Shown: positions 53,838 to 64,000 of the stretch, piece by piece
Layout: each line of letters opens with the position of its first letter
Numbering within the stretch: position 1 is the stretch's first letter
Assembly: GCF_001641085.1 (NCBI RefSeq)
Contig: NZ_LXIE01000034.1
Coordinates: 1-64,000 of the forward strand
DNA length: 64,000 nt
Reading direction: 5' to 3'
From: Aequorivita soesokkakensis
GTDB taxonomy: Bacteria > Bacteroidota > Bacteroidia > Flavobacteriales > Flavobacteriaceae
Notes under the pieces: model-generated
Told to the model about the DNA's origin: nothing
What the model saw: the letters and a program-made list of their open reading frames with translations, nothing else
The model's database searches: none
Made by a program: the position numbers and the translations under genes

Positions 53838-53917
53838 TGGTTAGTTTTTTTTAGCTGCGGAAAGATAACAAATTTTGAGTTTGTGGTTTTTTCAGAAGAA
53901 AAAATAAATCAGAAATA

Positions 53918-54889
53918 TTACAACTTTACACGTTTGCTATTATAAAGAGGAAGCAATACCAAGGAAAGCACACCAAAAAAGACAATAGAAGTAATGTTTG
54001 AAATCCACACAATCCATCCAAAAGCAACGCCAACGGTTTTTGCGACCCCAAAAACGGTCAAGATACCTGCAACGGCAGCGGGATAGGTTCCGAAGCCACT
54101 ATTTGTAAAGGCAAAAGTGAAACTACCCACCACAAAAGTGATAATAATGGTGCCAAAAGGAATGTTCGCAGTTTCGGGCAAAGCGTGCAATGCAGTATAG
54201 AAGGAAAGTAAATAAAGCCCCCAAATAACAAAAGTATGAAAAAGAAAAGCTCCTTTTTTCTTCATTTTTAAAATGCTGAAAACACCCTCCTTTAAACCGA
54301 TTATAAAGTTTTTCAGCTTTTTGTTTATGTTCGATTTTGAAAATTTAATATACAGCGGAATGCTTATTCCAACCAAAACAATTCCAAAGATGATTATATA
54401 TAAAAGTGATGGTGGAATGCTTTGAATAACGTATTCATATAAAACATCAAATTTTATTGCCAATGCCAAAACCGTGAAAAAGAGAAGAAAAATAAGATCG
54501 ACCACTCTTTCAGAAATTATAGTGCCGAAGCCCTTTTGAAAAGGAACACCTTCATATTTATCCAAAATAATACCTCGGGAAACCTCGCCACTCTTCGGAA
54601 TAAAAATATTCATCAAATAAGCCACGGAGATTGCCATAAAATTGTTGGCCAATTTGGTTTTATAACCCAAGGGTTCCAACATAAAACTCCAACGGTATGA
54701 TCTTGAAAGGTGGCTCAAAACACTAAACGCAACCGAAAGCAACACAAAGCCATAATTTGCATCAGCAAAATATTTTTTTGTTTCTTCCAGCTGCTGTGGT
54801 GTGAATGATTGATAGATATACCAAATCAGGAAAACTCCCAACCCCAATGGAATTGCAATCTGCAAAAATTTTGAAAGGGAGCGGCTCAA
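53918..54889 (-). CDS. UPF0104/lysylphosphatidylglycerol synthase-type membrane protein
   Basis: A 323-residue membrane protein with about eight helices, of the UPF0104 family (the membrane half of MprF-like proteins) with the segments YRWSFMLEPLGY and FIPKSGEVSRGII and GTIISERVVDLIF. MprF flips or makes aminoacyl-phosphatidylglycerol, but here no synthase domain follows, so flippase-like or unknown action is likely. It starts one base before the end of panD. Confidence 0.9.
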   Translation of the reverse strand: MSRSLSKFLQIAIPLGLGVFLIWYIYQSFTPQQLEETKKYFADANYGFVLLSVAFSVLSHLSRSYRWSFMLEPLGYKTKLANNFMAISVAYLMNIFIPKSGEVSRGIILDKYEGVPFQKGFGTIISERVVDLIFLLFFTVLALAIKFDVLYEYVIQSIPPSLLYIIIFGIVLVGISIPLYIKFSKSNINKKLKNFIIGLKEGVFSILKMKKKGAFLFHTFVIWGLYLLSFYTALHALPETANIPFGTIIITFVVGSFTFAFTNSGFGTYPAAVAGILTVFGVAKTVGVAFGWIVWISNITSIVFFGVLSLVLLPLYNSKRVKL

Positions 54890-54890
54890 G

Positions 54891-55241
54891 TTAGCGGAGT
54901 AGGTTTGTTTCCTCGTTTGGGAAAACCAAGGCAGGCTTAAAGGCTTTTGCCTCTTCCACTTCCATTAAGGCGTATGTGATAAGTATAAGCACATCGCCCG
55001 GAGCAACGCGTCTGGCGGCGGCACCGTTTAAAGTGATTTCACCACTGTTGCGTGGGCCTGGAATGGCGTAGGTTTCAAGACGTTCGCCGTTATTGTTGTT
55101 TACAATTTGAACTTTTTCGCCTTCAATAATGTTGGCTGCGTCCATTAAATCCTCATCAATAGTGATGCTGCCGATATAATTTAGATCGGCGCCTGTAACT
55201 TTCACTCTATGGATTTTAGATTTTACTACGTGTATTTGCAT
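54891..55241 (-). CDS. panD: Aspartate 1-decarboxylase
   Basis: A 116-residue pyruvoyl enzyme that makes beta-alanine. The self-cleavage site Gly24-Ser25 is visible in NYIGSITID, followed by [17 protein letters not shown] and [12 protein letters not shown]. Ser25 becomes the pyruvoyl group. The panC gene lies 12 bases upstream, so the two steps of pantothenate assembly are in one operon. Confidence 0.96.
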   Translation of the reverse strand: MQIHVVKSKIHRVKVTGADLNYIGSITIDEDLMDAANIIEGEKVQIVNNNNGERLETYAIPGPRNSGEITLNGAAARRVAPGDVLILITYALMEVEEAKAFKPALVFPNEETNLLR

Positions 55242-55253
55242 GGTGCAAAGATA

Positions 55254-56099
55254 TTAATTTAAAGGCATATTGTCTATTAACCGAACTTCGCCCGCAAATG
55301 CCGCGATAAAAGCTCTGTATTTTGAGGCTTTGGTTTTTCGCTTTGCAGTTTTAAGGGTTTTTTCGTTGGCAATTTCAAAATATTCCAATTTCAAGTGGGG
55401 GTTTTGCAAAAACCGTTCCGCAACCAGCGTATTCAAATCTGCTATGGAAGTAGTGCTGAATTTTTTCCGAACTTCATTCAATGTTCTATATATGATAGCA
55501 GCCTCTTCAAACTGTTTCGCCGTTAGTCGTTTATTTCGCGAGCTCATTGCAAGTCCGTTCTTTTCCCTTAAAATAGGGCATCCCACGATGTTTACGGGAA
55601 GATTTTCTATAGAAACCAATTTCTTTACTATCTGCAATTGCTGAAAATCCTTTTCGCCAAAATAGGCAGTGTCAGGTTTCACAATTTTTATGAGTTTGCT
55701 CACAATTGTTCCCACTCCGTCAAAATGTCCTTTTCGGTGCTTGCCTTCCATTTCATTCTCAAGACCACCAAAATTATAGTGCTTTGCTGAGACGGCGTCT
55801 TCATATAAATCTGAAACCTCGGGCAGATACACAATTATTTCGCCTTTTAATTTTTTTAATAATGAAATATCGTCATCCGGAGTGCGCGGATATTTTTGAA
55901 GATCTGAATTATTATTGAATTGGGTAGGGTTTACGAATATACTTACCACAACCAAATTGTTTTCGCCTAAAGCTTTATTTACCAGTGAAATATGCCCATT
56001 ATGCAATGCACCCATCGTTGGCACAAAACCTATTTTTCCGATTTTCTTAGTGGAAGACAAGGCCTGCACCAATGTTTCTTTCTGGGTATATACAACCAT
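55254..56099 (-). CDS. panC: Pantoate--beta-alanine ligase
   Basis: A 281-residue ligase that couples pantoate and beta-alanine to pantothenate. The HIGH-like nucleotide site is VPTMGALHNGHISL near 26-40, with FVNPTQFN, YFGEKDFQQLQIV and the final MSSRNKRLT. It begins the operon panC-panD-UPF0104. It is divergent from the starch synthase gene. Confidence 0.96.
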   Translation of the reverse strand: MVVYTQKETLVQALSSTKKIGKIGFVPTMGALHNGHISLVNKALGENNLVVVSIFVNPTQFNNNSDLQKYPRTPDDDISLLKKLKGEIIVYLPEVSDLYEDAVSAKHYNFGGLENEMEGKHRKGHFDGVGTIVSKLIKIVKPDTAYFGEKDFQQLQIVKKLVSIENLPVNIVGCPILREKNGLAMSSRNKRLTAKQFEEAAIIYRTLNEVRKKFSTTSIADLNTLVAERFLQNPHLKLEYFEIANEKTLKTAKRKTKASKYRAFIAAFAGEVRLIDNMPLN

Positions 56100-56158
56100 A
56101 AAATTGGGTTAAGAGCGGGCAAAATTAATATATTAAAGACAATCTACATAAATTTTCG

Positions 56159-56166
56159 TAATTTTG
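56159..56166 (+). promoter_or_regulatory. Candidate -7 promoter element of the starch synthase gene
   Basis: TAATTTTG followed by CG matches TAnnTTTG and gives a leader of about 60 bases before the ATG at 56228. No convincing -33 box was found. Confidence 0.5.
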
Positions 56167-56227
56167 CGTGTTTTTAAACGCCTCCATGCTTTGGGGCGAA
56201 TTTTGAATAATACCTAAAACCCAATAG

Positions 56228-57037
56228 ATGAAAGATAAAAGAGTCTTGTATGTGTCTTCAGAAGTAATACCCTACCTTCCCGAGACCGAGATTTCTTCAA
56301 TGTCGTTTGAAGCTCCGCGAATGATTAACAATAACGATGGCCAGATTCGTATCTTCATGCCCCGTTACGGAAATATTAATGAAAGAAGGCACCAGCTTCA
56401 CGAAGTTATCCGCCTTTCTGGAATGAACTTGGTTATCAACGATCTTGATATGCCTTTAATTATTAAAGTTGCATCCATCCCGAAAGAACGCATTCAGGTT
56501 TATTTTATTGATAACGAAGACTATTTTAAGCGCAAGGCCACCTATGCCGATGAAGAAGGAAATTTTTATAAAGACAATGACGAACGCGCTATTTTCTTCG
56601 CAAAAGGTGTAATTGAAACCGTAAAAAAACTAAACTGGGCGCCAGATATTATTCACGTTCACGGCTGGCTGGCTTCATTTTTGCCGCTATACCTACGGAA
56701 TTATTATGGGAACGAACCACTTTTTGAAAACAGTAAAATAGTTACCTCTGTATACAATCAAGGCTTCGAAGGAACGTTAGCTAAAAACACGATAGACAAA
56801 GTAAGGTTTGATGCCATTGACGATGACGTTATTGCAGATTTGGAAGAACCCAATTATGTTAATTTGATGAAAATTGCCATCAAAAATTCGGATGCAATCA
56901 TCGTTGGTTCGGAAGAAATACCAAAAGAGCTTGAAGAATATCTTAACAATCTCGAAAAGCCAGTGTTAAAATATCATAATATGGAAAATTTTTCGCAGGC
57001 ATATTTAGACTTTTACCGGTCAAAAGTTTTAAAGTAA
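56228..57037 (+). CDS. Glycogen/starch synthase, single-domain GT5 type
   Basis: A 269-residue protein equal to the N-terminal (acceptor-side) Rossmann half of GT5 starch synthases (VLYVSSEVIPYLPETEI, RIFMPRYGNI, DIIHVHGWLASFLPL). The usual C-terminal GT domain that binds ADP-glucose is absent, which is the normal form in Flavobacteriaceae. Whether it is an active synthase or a truncated relative is open. Not frameshifted: the stop at 57037 is followed by 100 bases with no continuation in another frame that I can see. Confidence 0.85.
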   Translation: MKDKRVLYVSSEVIPYLPETEISSMSFEAPRMINNNDGQIRIFMPRYGNINERRHQLHEVIRLSGMNLVINDLDMPLIIKVASIPKERIQVYFIDNEDYFKRKATYADEEGNFYKDNDERAIFFAKGVIETVKKLNWAPDIIHVHGWLASFLPLYLRNYYGNEPLFENSKIVTSVYNQGFEGTLAKNTIDKVRFDAIDDDVIADLEEPNYVNLMKIAIKNSDAIIVGSEEIPKELEEYLNNLEKPVLKYHNMENFSQAYLDFYRSKVLK

Positions 57038-57137
57038 ATAATCTTCCTTATTAATGATGAAAGCAGCCATTACTGGAGTTTACAATATTTTAAAAAAATG
57101 GCAAATCACATCTTATCTATAAAAATTAATAAAACTG

Positions 57138-58679
57138 ATGAAAATTAAAAATTTGTTGCCCATAGCTGGTGCTATTTTGTTTTTTGTAATTGCATTATCT
57201 TCCTGCAAAGAAGACATTTCCACAATTGGCTCTGAAGTTTTGGGAACCGAAACTCCAAATGGTATTTTGGACGACTCACAAACTGTCGTGGCATATAGCA
57301 GAAAACTTGGGCCATTGCAGAGTAACAGACTTCCGGCATACCAGCTAGGCATATACAACGATCCGGTATATGGAAAATCAAAAGTGAATTTACTGTCACA
57401 GTTAACGCTGGAATCCAATGATCCAAAATTTGGCGATAGCGCAGAAGTAGATAGCGTTTTTGTGTACCTTCCATTTTTTAGTACGGCAACAACAGTAGAC
57501 AGTGTAACAACCTATGAATTGGATTCAATCTTTGGCTCTACACCAATAAATGTTTCCATCTTTCCTTCAAATTATTTTTTAAGGGACTATGATCCTAATT
57601 CCGGTTTTGAGGAATTACAGAATTACTATACTGACCAGGGACCAACTTTTGAAGAATATTTAGGCCCTGAATTGGCCAATGTGGAAAACTTCATCCCAAC
57701 CCACAATGGCTATATTTTAAATGAAGGGGAAGACGATGAAGTGAAATTGCCACCAGGCCTTCGGGTAAAGCTCCCTGTGGAATTCTTCCAAGAAAAAATT
57801 ATCGATATGGAAGGAACTCCGGAGCTTCGGAACAGCAATAACTTCAAAAATTATATGAGAGGCCTCTATTTTAAAGTAGATTCCCCTACAGACAATGGAA
57901 GTCTGTTTATTTTCGACGTTACAAAAGCTTTCGTTTCCATTTTCTACAGTTATGATAATGAAACAGATCCGGACACTCGCGATAATGCAACTTTTAGACT
58001 GAATATGAATGCGATAAGCGTAAACACTTTTGAAAACCAGTTGCCACAGCAAATTCAGACCGCAATAGAAAACCCAAATATTCAAACAGGGGATGAAAAT
58101 CTATACCTGCGTGGCGGCGACGGAATTATATCAGTAGTTGAACTTTTCGGAAAGGATAATGACAACAACGGGGTTGCAGATGAATTGGAAATACTTCGCG
58201 ATAAAAAATGGCTTATTAACGAAGCCAATCTAATTTTTTATGTAAATCAGGATATTATGGTTGGTGGGAGCACGGAACCGGAAAGAATTATAATCTATGA
58301 TCTTAAAAACAGCAATGTATTGGCAGATTATAATTTAGACACAACCAATGGGCTGGAAGCAGCAGATGCCTTGACAATACATTACGGAAAGTTGCAAAAG
58401 GGAAGTGATGGCAACGGGCAGTATTATAAAATGAAAATTACCAATCACATAAGTAATTTAATCAATAAAGACAGTACCAATGTGCCTTTAGGAATTGTGG
58501 TTTCACAAAACGTGCTTACAAGGACTACCCAAAAACTTCAAAACCCAATGGAACCTAGTATTGAACAAGTTCCATCAAGTAGCGTTATTTCACCGGAAGG
58601 AACCGTTCTTTACGGAAACGCCAGCCCAAACCAAGAAAAAAGATTAAAGCTCCAAATTTATTATACTGAACCAAACTAA
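57138..58679 (+). CDS. DUF4270 lipoprotein
   Basis: A 513-residue lipoprotein of family DUF4270, lipobox ALSSC with Cys23. Body is beta-rich with aspartate-rich loops (DNETDPDTRDNATF, DNDNNGVADELEIL) that may bind calcium, and a C terminus rich in Pro/Ser. Likely exported to the outer membrane. The family is restricted to Bacteroidota and has no established function. It lies 9 bases before glmS and likely shares a transcript. Confidence 0.85.
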   Translation: MKIKNLLPIAGAILFFVIALSSCKEDISTIGSEVLGTETPNGILDDSQTVVAYSRKLGPLQSNRLPAYQLGIYNDPVYGKSKVNLLSQLTLESNDPKFGDSAEVDSVFVYLPFFSTATTVDSVTTYELDSIFGSTPINVSIFPSNYFLRDYDPNSGFEELQNYYTDQGPTFEEYLGPELANVENFIPTHNGYILNEGEDDEVKLPPGLRVKLPVEFFQEKIIDMEGTPELRNSNNFKNYMRGLYFKVDSPTDNGSLFIFDVTKAFVSIFYSYDNETDPDTRDNATFRLNMNAISVNTFENQLPQQIQTAIENPNIQTGDENLYLRGGDGIISVVELFGKDNDNNGVADELEILRDKKWLINEANLIFYVNQDIMVGGSTEPERIIIYDLKNSNVLADYNLDTTNGLEAADALTIHYGKLQKGSDGNGQYYKMKITNHISNLINKDSTNVPLGIVVSQNVLTRTTQKLQNPMEPSIEQVPSSSVISPEGTVLYGNASPNQEKRLKLQIYYTEPN

Positions 58680-58688
58680 ACCCTGCTT

Positions 58689-60536
58689 ATGTGTGGAATT
58701 GTCGGCTATATTGGCAAAAGAGAAGCATACCCTATCATTCTGAATGGTCTAAAACGTTTAGAATATAGAGGCTATGATAGTGCAGGTATAGCACTTTTTG
58801 ACGGAAACGATATTCAACTTTGCAAAACAAAAGGCAAGGTGGCAAGCCTTGAAGAAAAAGCTGAAAAAGAAATTTCACGAAAGGGAAGTCTTGGAATTGG
58901 CCACACCCGTTGGGCCACACATGGAGTCCCTAATGATGTGAACAGCCACCCACACTATTCAAACAGTGGCGATTTGGTAATTATCCACAACGGAATTATT
59001 GAAAACTACGACTCTCTTAAAAAGGAATTAATTAAACGCGGATATACATTTACTTCAGATACAGATACCGAAGTATTGGTAAACCTTATTGAAGATATTC
59101 AAATAAATGAAAAAGTAAAACTTGGCAAAGCTGTTCAAATTGCATTGAACCAAGTTGTGGGTGCTTATGCAATCGCCCTTTTCGACAGAAAAAAACCAGA
59201 CGAAATTATTGTTGCGAAATTAGGAAGCCCTTTAGCAATCGGTATTGGCGAAGATGAATTTTTTGTTGCGAGCGATGCCTCTCCTTTCATTGAATTCACC
59301 AATAATGCTATTTATTTGGAAGATGAAGAAATGGCAATTATCCGTCGCGGTCGCGATGTAAAAGTGCGAAAAATAAAAGGCGATAAACTTGTAGCTCCCT
59401 ATATTCAAGAGCTTCAATTAAATTTAGAGCAAATTGAAAAAGGTGGTTACGACCACTTTATGCTGAAAGAAATTTACGAACAACCTTCAGTAATAAAAGA
59501 TACTTACCGCGGACGCTTGCTTGCCGAAAAAGGCATCGTAAAACTTGGCGGACTTGAGGATTATATTGAAAAATTCATCAACGCAGACCGGATTATAATC
59601 GTTGCCTGCGGAACTTCGTGGCATGCCGGTTTGGTGGCCGAATATATTTTTGAGGATTTGGTTCGAATTCCTGTTGAGGTTGAATACGCTTCAGAATTCC
59701 GTTACCGCAACCCAATTATTTCAGAAAACGATGTAGTAATCGCTATTTCACAAAGTGGTGAAACCGCAGATACACTTGCAGCAATAAAACTGGCAAAGTC
59801 CAAAGGCGCATTCGTTTACGGAATCTGCAATGTGGTTGGTTCTACAATCTCAAGAGAAACCGACAGCGGCACTTATACGCACGCTGGCCCTGAAATTGGC
59901 GTTGCTTCAACCAAAGCTTTTACCACCCAAATCACAGTTTTGGCAATGATAGCCCTTCGTCTTGCAAAGGCAAAAGGAACCATCGGCCATCGTGATTTTA
60001 TGCTTTATTTGCGAGAATTGGAACTTATACCAAACCACGTGGAAGAAGCGTTAAAAACCGAAGACAAAATAAAAGAAATAGCAGCTGTTTTTAAGGACGT
60101 TCGCAATTTCCTTTATTTGGGAAGGGGTTACAACTTCCCGGTAGCTTTGGAAGGCGCATTAAAACTAAAGGAAATTTCATACATACACGCCGAAGGCTAT
60201 CCAGCCGCCGAAATGAAGCATGGCCCTATCGCACTTATAGACGAGCAAATGCCCGTTGTGGTCATCGCTATAAAAAGTGATCATTATGATAAAGTAGTGA
60301 GCAACATTCAAGAAATAAAGGCTAGAAAAGGTAAAATTATAGCTGTAGTTTCAGAAGGTGATACAGCTGTTAGGGAAATGGCAGATTATGTTATGGAAGT
60401 GCCGCACACTCCTGAAGCACTATCGCCGCTGGTAACTACTATTCCGCTGCAATTGCTCTCTTACCACATTGCCGTAATGCTTGGCAGAAATGTGGATCAG
60501 CCTCGCAATTTGGCGAAATCTGTAACAGTAGAATAA
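58689..60536 (+). CDS. glmS: Glutamine--fructose-6-phosphate aminotransferase
   Basis: A 615-residue enzyme making glucosamine-6-phosphate for peptidoglycan and LPS. Catalytic N-terminal Cys2 in MCGIVGYIG, glutaminase part with TRWATHG, the first SIS domain (VACGTSWHAGLVAEY, SQSGETADTLAAI) and second (YIHAEGYPAAEMKHGPIAL), ending LAKSVTVE. The gene is preceded by only 9 bases, so no glmS ribozyme is present. Confidence 0.97.
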   Translation: MCGIVGYIGKREAYPIILNGLKRLEYRGYDSAGIALFDGNDIQLCKTKGKVASLEEKAEKEISRKGSLGIGHTRWATHGVPNDVNSHPHYSNSGDLVIIHNGIIENYDSLKKELIKRGYTFTSDTDTEVLVNLIEDIQINEKVKLGKAVQIALNQVVGAYAIALFDRKKPDEIIVAKLGSPLAIGIGEDEFFVASDASPFIEFTNNAIYLEDEEMAIIRRGRDVKVRKIKGDKLVAPYIQELQLNLEQIEKGGYDHFMLKEIYEQPSVIKDTYRGRLLAEKGIVKLGGLEDYIEKFINADRIIIVACGTSWHAGLVAEYIFEDLVRIPVEVEYASEFRYRNPIISENDVVIAISQSGETADTLAAIKLAKSKGAFVYGICNVVGSTISRETDSGTYTHAGPEIGVASTKAFTTQITVLAMIALRLAKAKGTIGHRDFMLYLRELELIPNHVEEALKTEDKIKEIAAVFKDVRNFLYLGRGYNFPVALEGALKLKEISYIHAEGYPAAEMKHGPIALIDEQMPVVVIAIKSDHYDKVVSNIQEIKARKGKIIAVVSEGDTAVREMADYVMEVPHTPEALSPLVTTIPLQLLSYHIAVMLGRNVDQPRNLAKSVTVE

Positions 60537-60577
60537 AACATTTTCAGACATACTTTTTTTGATGTACTTTTATTCAA

Positions 60578-61294
60578 ATGAAAGTCATCAACCTCATTTC
60601 CGGTCCGCGAAATCTTTCTACGGCGCTTATGTATTCCTTTGCACAACGCGAAGAAACCACTGTTTTGGATGAACCCTTTTACGGGTATTACCTTCAAAAT
60701 GCTTCGTTGGAAATTGAGCATCCCTCGCAGCAGGAAATTCTTCAAACCATGGAATTGAAGGAAGAAAAAGTGGTTGAAGACATAAATTCCCTTTCAAAAA
60801 AGAAAAACGTTTTTGTAAAAGGAATGGCGCACCATTATTTAACAGAAACCCCAGAATTTATTTTGAATTGGGAAAACGTGATCTTGATTCGCCATCCAAA
60901 AAAGTTGATAGCCTCTTTTTCAAAAGTAATCCACACGCCAACTTTAAATGATATCGGCATCAAAAAAGCTTCGGAATTGTTTTTATTTCTGAAGAAAAAC
61001 GGAAAAACACCTATCGTTATTGACAGCGATGAATTGTTGAAAAATCCAGAAACCTATCTCAAAAAACTTTGCGGTTTGTTGAATATCCCTTTTTCTGAAA
61101 AAATGCTTCAGTGGAAAAATGGCGGAATAAAAGAAGATGGCATTTGGGCAAAACATTGGTACGGAAATGTTCACAATTCTGAAGGGTTTGCAGTGCAAAA
61201 AAGCAGTTCGCAACCCTTGCCAGAACATTTGGACCCTTTGTTGAAAGAAGCACTTCCATATTATGAAACTTTAAAAGGGAATATTCTATTATAA
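60578..61294 (+). CDS. Sulfotransferase-like P-loop protein
   Basis: A 238-residue protein with the PAPS-loop form of the sulfotransferase fold, SGPRNLSTALMYSFAQRE near 8-25, and LIRHPKKLIAS near 107-117. Sulfotransferase-type proteins of this length occur next to class IV aminotransferases in Bacteroidota, and the aminotransferase here follows after 92 bases of repeat. Substrate is unknown. Confidence 0.75.
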   Translation: MKVINLISGPRNLSTALMYSFAQREETTVLDEPFYGYYLQNASLEIEHPSQQEILQTMELKEEKVVEDINSLSKKKNVFVKGMAHHYLTETPEFILNWENVILIRHPKKLIASFSKVIHTPTLNDIGIKKASELFLFLKKNGKTPIVIDSDELLKNPETYLKKLCGLLNIPFSEKMLQWKNGGIKEDGIWAKHWYGNVHNSEGFAVQKSSSQPLPEHLDPLLKEALPYYETLKGNILL

Positions 61295-61318
61295 AATTAG
61301 TTTTGGCACAAAAACCTC

Positions 61319-61381
61319 ATAACCGATAACCGATAACCGATAACCGATAACTGATAACTGATAACTGATAACTGATAACTG
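61319..61381 (+). repeat. Nine-copy heptamer tandem repeat before the aminotransferase
   Basis: Four copies of ATAACCG followed by five of ATAACTG, with no gaps, 63 bases in all. The array ends five bases before the ATG at 61387. A short perfect array at this position is prone to copy-number change and would change the distance between promoter and start. Confidence 0.9.
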
Positions 61382-61386
61382 AAATT

Positions 61387-62280
61387 ATGCTTCAAAAAAC
61401 CAATCCAAAAAACAACAACATCCAAGTTTTTGTAAAAGACAAATTATATCCACGCAGCGAAGCAAAAGTCTCGGTTTTTGATAGCTCTGTACAAGGCGGA
61501 GATGCCGTTTGGGAAGGGCTGCGCGTATATCCCGAAGGCGTGGTTTGTTTGGACAAACACTTGACAAGACTTCACGAATCCGCAAAAACATTAGCATTTG
61601 TAGATATTCCTTCCAAAGAATTTATCAAAAAAGCAATAAAACAAACGCTCGATGCTAACGGAATGACGGACGATACGCACATACGTTTAACGTTAACTCG
61701 TGGTGAAAAAATAACCAGCGGCATGGATCCGCGACTCAACCAAAATGGCTCTTGTTTAATAGTATTGGCAGAATGGAAACCTTTGGTTTACGACAATAAT
61801 CACGGCATAAAAGTGATTAGCACAAGCCAACGCCGGAACTCTCCACAATTTTTGGACAGTAAAATTCACCACAACAATTTGCTCAATAATATAATCGCGA
61901 AAATACAAGCCAATGTAGCTGGAAAAGATGCCGGTTTAATGCTTGACGATCACGGTTTTATTGCAGAACTTAACGGCAGCAATCTATTTATGGTAAAAAA
62001 TGGAAAGATCTTTACGCCTTTTGGCCACGCTTGTTTACCTGGAATCACTCGAAATTCAGTGATGGAAATGTGCAAAAAGCACAATATAGAAATCATTGAA
62101 GCAGACATCACGCTTTCACAATTTTACAATGCAGACGGCGTTTTCGCAACGGGAACGATGGGCGAACTTACGCCGATTGTTGAAATTGATGGACGAAGTA
62201 TTTCCAAAAATGATTCACTTCAGAAAAAAATTATTGAACTTTTTAGCAAAGAGGTTCGTGGTTTGTGCGAAAGCCTTTGA
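61387..62280 (+). CDS. Aminotransferase class IV
   Basis: A 297-residue PLP enzyme of the branched-chain/D-amino acid aminotransferase fold. N-terminal part has VFDSSVQGGDAVWEGLRVY; the PLP lysine region is DSKIHHNNLLNNIIAK; LPGITRNSVMEM and FATGTMGELTPI complete the cofactor cup. The substrate class (branched-chain, D-amino acid or 4-amino-4-deoxychorismate) is not decided by eye. Preceded by the heptamer repeat. Confidence 0.9.
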   Translation: MLQKTNPKNNNIQVFVKDKLYPRSEAKVSVFDSSVQGGDAVWEGLRVYPEGVVCLDKHLTRLHESAKTLAFVDIPSKEFIKKAIKQTLDANGMTDDTHIRLTLTRGEKITSGMDPRLNQNGSCLIVLAEWKPLVYDNNHGIKVISTSQRRNSPQFLDSKIHHNNLLNNIIAKIQANVAGKDAGLMLDDHGFIAELNGSNLFMVKNGKIFTPFGHACLPGITRNSVMEMCKKHNIEIIEADITLSQFYNADGVFATGTMGELTPIVEIDGRSISKNDSLQKKIIELFSKEVRGLCESL

Positions 62281-62354
62281 TTTTATTCAACTTTATAGCA
62301 CTAAATAATCGATTGGGATAATTCTTAAAAATCTTCATTTTTTTAAAATTTCCA

Positions 62355-62386
62355 TTGCAATTTTCATTCAGAAAAAACTATCTTTG
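62355..62386 (+). promoter_or_regulatory. Promoter of atpD
   Basis: TTG at 62355-62357 and TATCTTTG at 62379-62386, followed by CA, are separated by 21 bases, the clearest Bacteroidota -33/-7 pair in this window. The leader would be about 55 bases before the ATG at 62448. Confidence 0.7.
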
Positions 62387-62432
62387 CACCGTTCAAAACA
62401 GGGGTGGTTTTTTCGCCCTTAGATAACTATAA

Positions 62433-63953
<1,521 letters not shown>

Positions 63954-64000
63954 CGAGCAGAGCTCGAAAATCACAATAAATTAAATCCCAAATTCCAAAA

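Noticed and set aside
56228..57037. Frameshifted glycogen synthase
   Set aside because: The following 100 bases do not continue the second GT domain in any frame, and single-domain forms are usual in this group.
57053..57121. 22-codon open frame starting MMKAAITGVYN between the starch synthase and DUF4270 genes
   Set aside because: It resembles the start of ketoacyl synthase III only over a few residues and is too short to support as a gene or as a remnant.
58680..58688. glmS ribozyme upstream of glmS
   Set aside because: Only 9 bases separate glmS from the previous gene, and no ribozyme core is visible.
61319..61381. Possible CRISPR array
   Set aside because: Units are seven bases with no spacers; it is a plain tandem repeat.

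Overview
This window comes from a member of the Bacteroidota, most likely the family Flavobacteriaceae. The evidence is the gene content (a TonB-dependent receptor, DUF3127, DUF4270 and DUF4301 proteins, PcrB, the homodimeric eukaryal/archaeal-type glycyl-tRNA synthetase, a stand-alone GT5 starch synthase domain), the AT-rich composition, the lack of clear Shine-Dalgarno sites, and several TAnnTTTG -7 promoter elements. I saw no rRNA, tRNA, phage, insertion sequence or CRISPR array. Genus cannot be fixed by eye.

Layout. 1-4970: an edge tandem repeat, an OB-fold-like DUF3127 protein with an SSB-like tail, a flavin reductase, a histidine kinase, two small membrane proteins, greA-HIT and a lipoprotein. 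4977-11871: a compact six-gene minus-strand operon joining an AAA+ ATPase, two coiled-coil proteins (one with two membrane helices, PspA-like in layout), a membrane-anchored substrate-binding protein fused to an OmpA peptidoglycan-binding domain, and an ABC permease and ATPase. This is the best candidate for an undescribed envelope system. 11946-14396: a TonB-dependent receptor behind a TPP riboswitch with its own terminator. 14507-18324: a hybrid histidine kinase facing a sigma-54 response regulator. 18449-23835: a PepSY-like secreted protein, arfB, a DUF4301 protein, a cassette of thiamine-binding-like protein, PnuC-type transporter and NadR-like kinase, then pcrB and a phosphopantetheinyl transferase.

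23931-32779 is centred on methionine and SAM: S-adenosylhomocysteinase, then a restriction-modification island (HTH-fused cytosine methyltransferase, restriction endonuclease, Vsr-like nuclease), then a methionine-type aminotransferase, katG, an ankyrin protein and an omega-amidase. 32766-39391 holds a lipoprotein, comF, a coiled-coil membrane protein, glyS, a small lipoprotein and a Fic protein behind an array of TGTCGA boxes. 39426-49124 has a large predicted outer-membrane beta-barrel, exonuclease III, an aldo/keto reductase, an acyl-CoA dehydrogenase, an M23 peptidase and radA, separated by palindromic repeats. 49172-63953 has a two-component pair of the Reg_prop type, an esterase-like protein, a UPF0104 membrane protein, panD, panC, a starch synthase domain protein, a DUF4270 lipoprotein, glmS, a sulfotransferase-like protein, a class IV aminotransferase preceded by a heptamer repeat, and atpD.

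How genes may work together: the riboswitch-controlled receptor and the distant thiamine-binding/PnuC/kinase cassette could form one thiamine uptake and trapping route across both membranes. The aminotransferase and omega-amidase form the known pair that drives transamination of methionine keto acid. Three loci show self-regulation signatures: the TPP-controlled receptor, the methyltransferase with palindromes over its own start, and the Fic protein with a C-terminal winged-helix-like region and boxes flanking its promoter.
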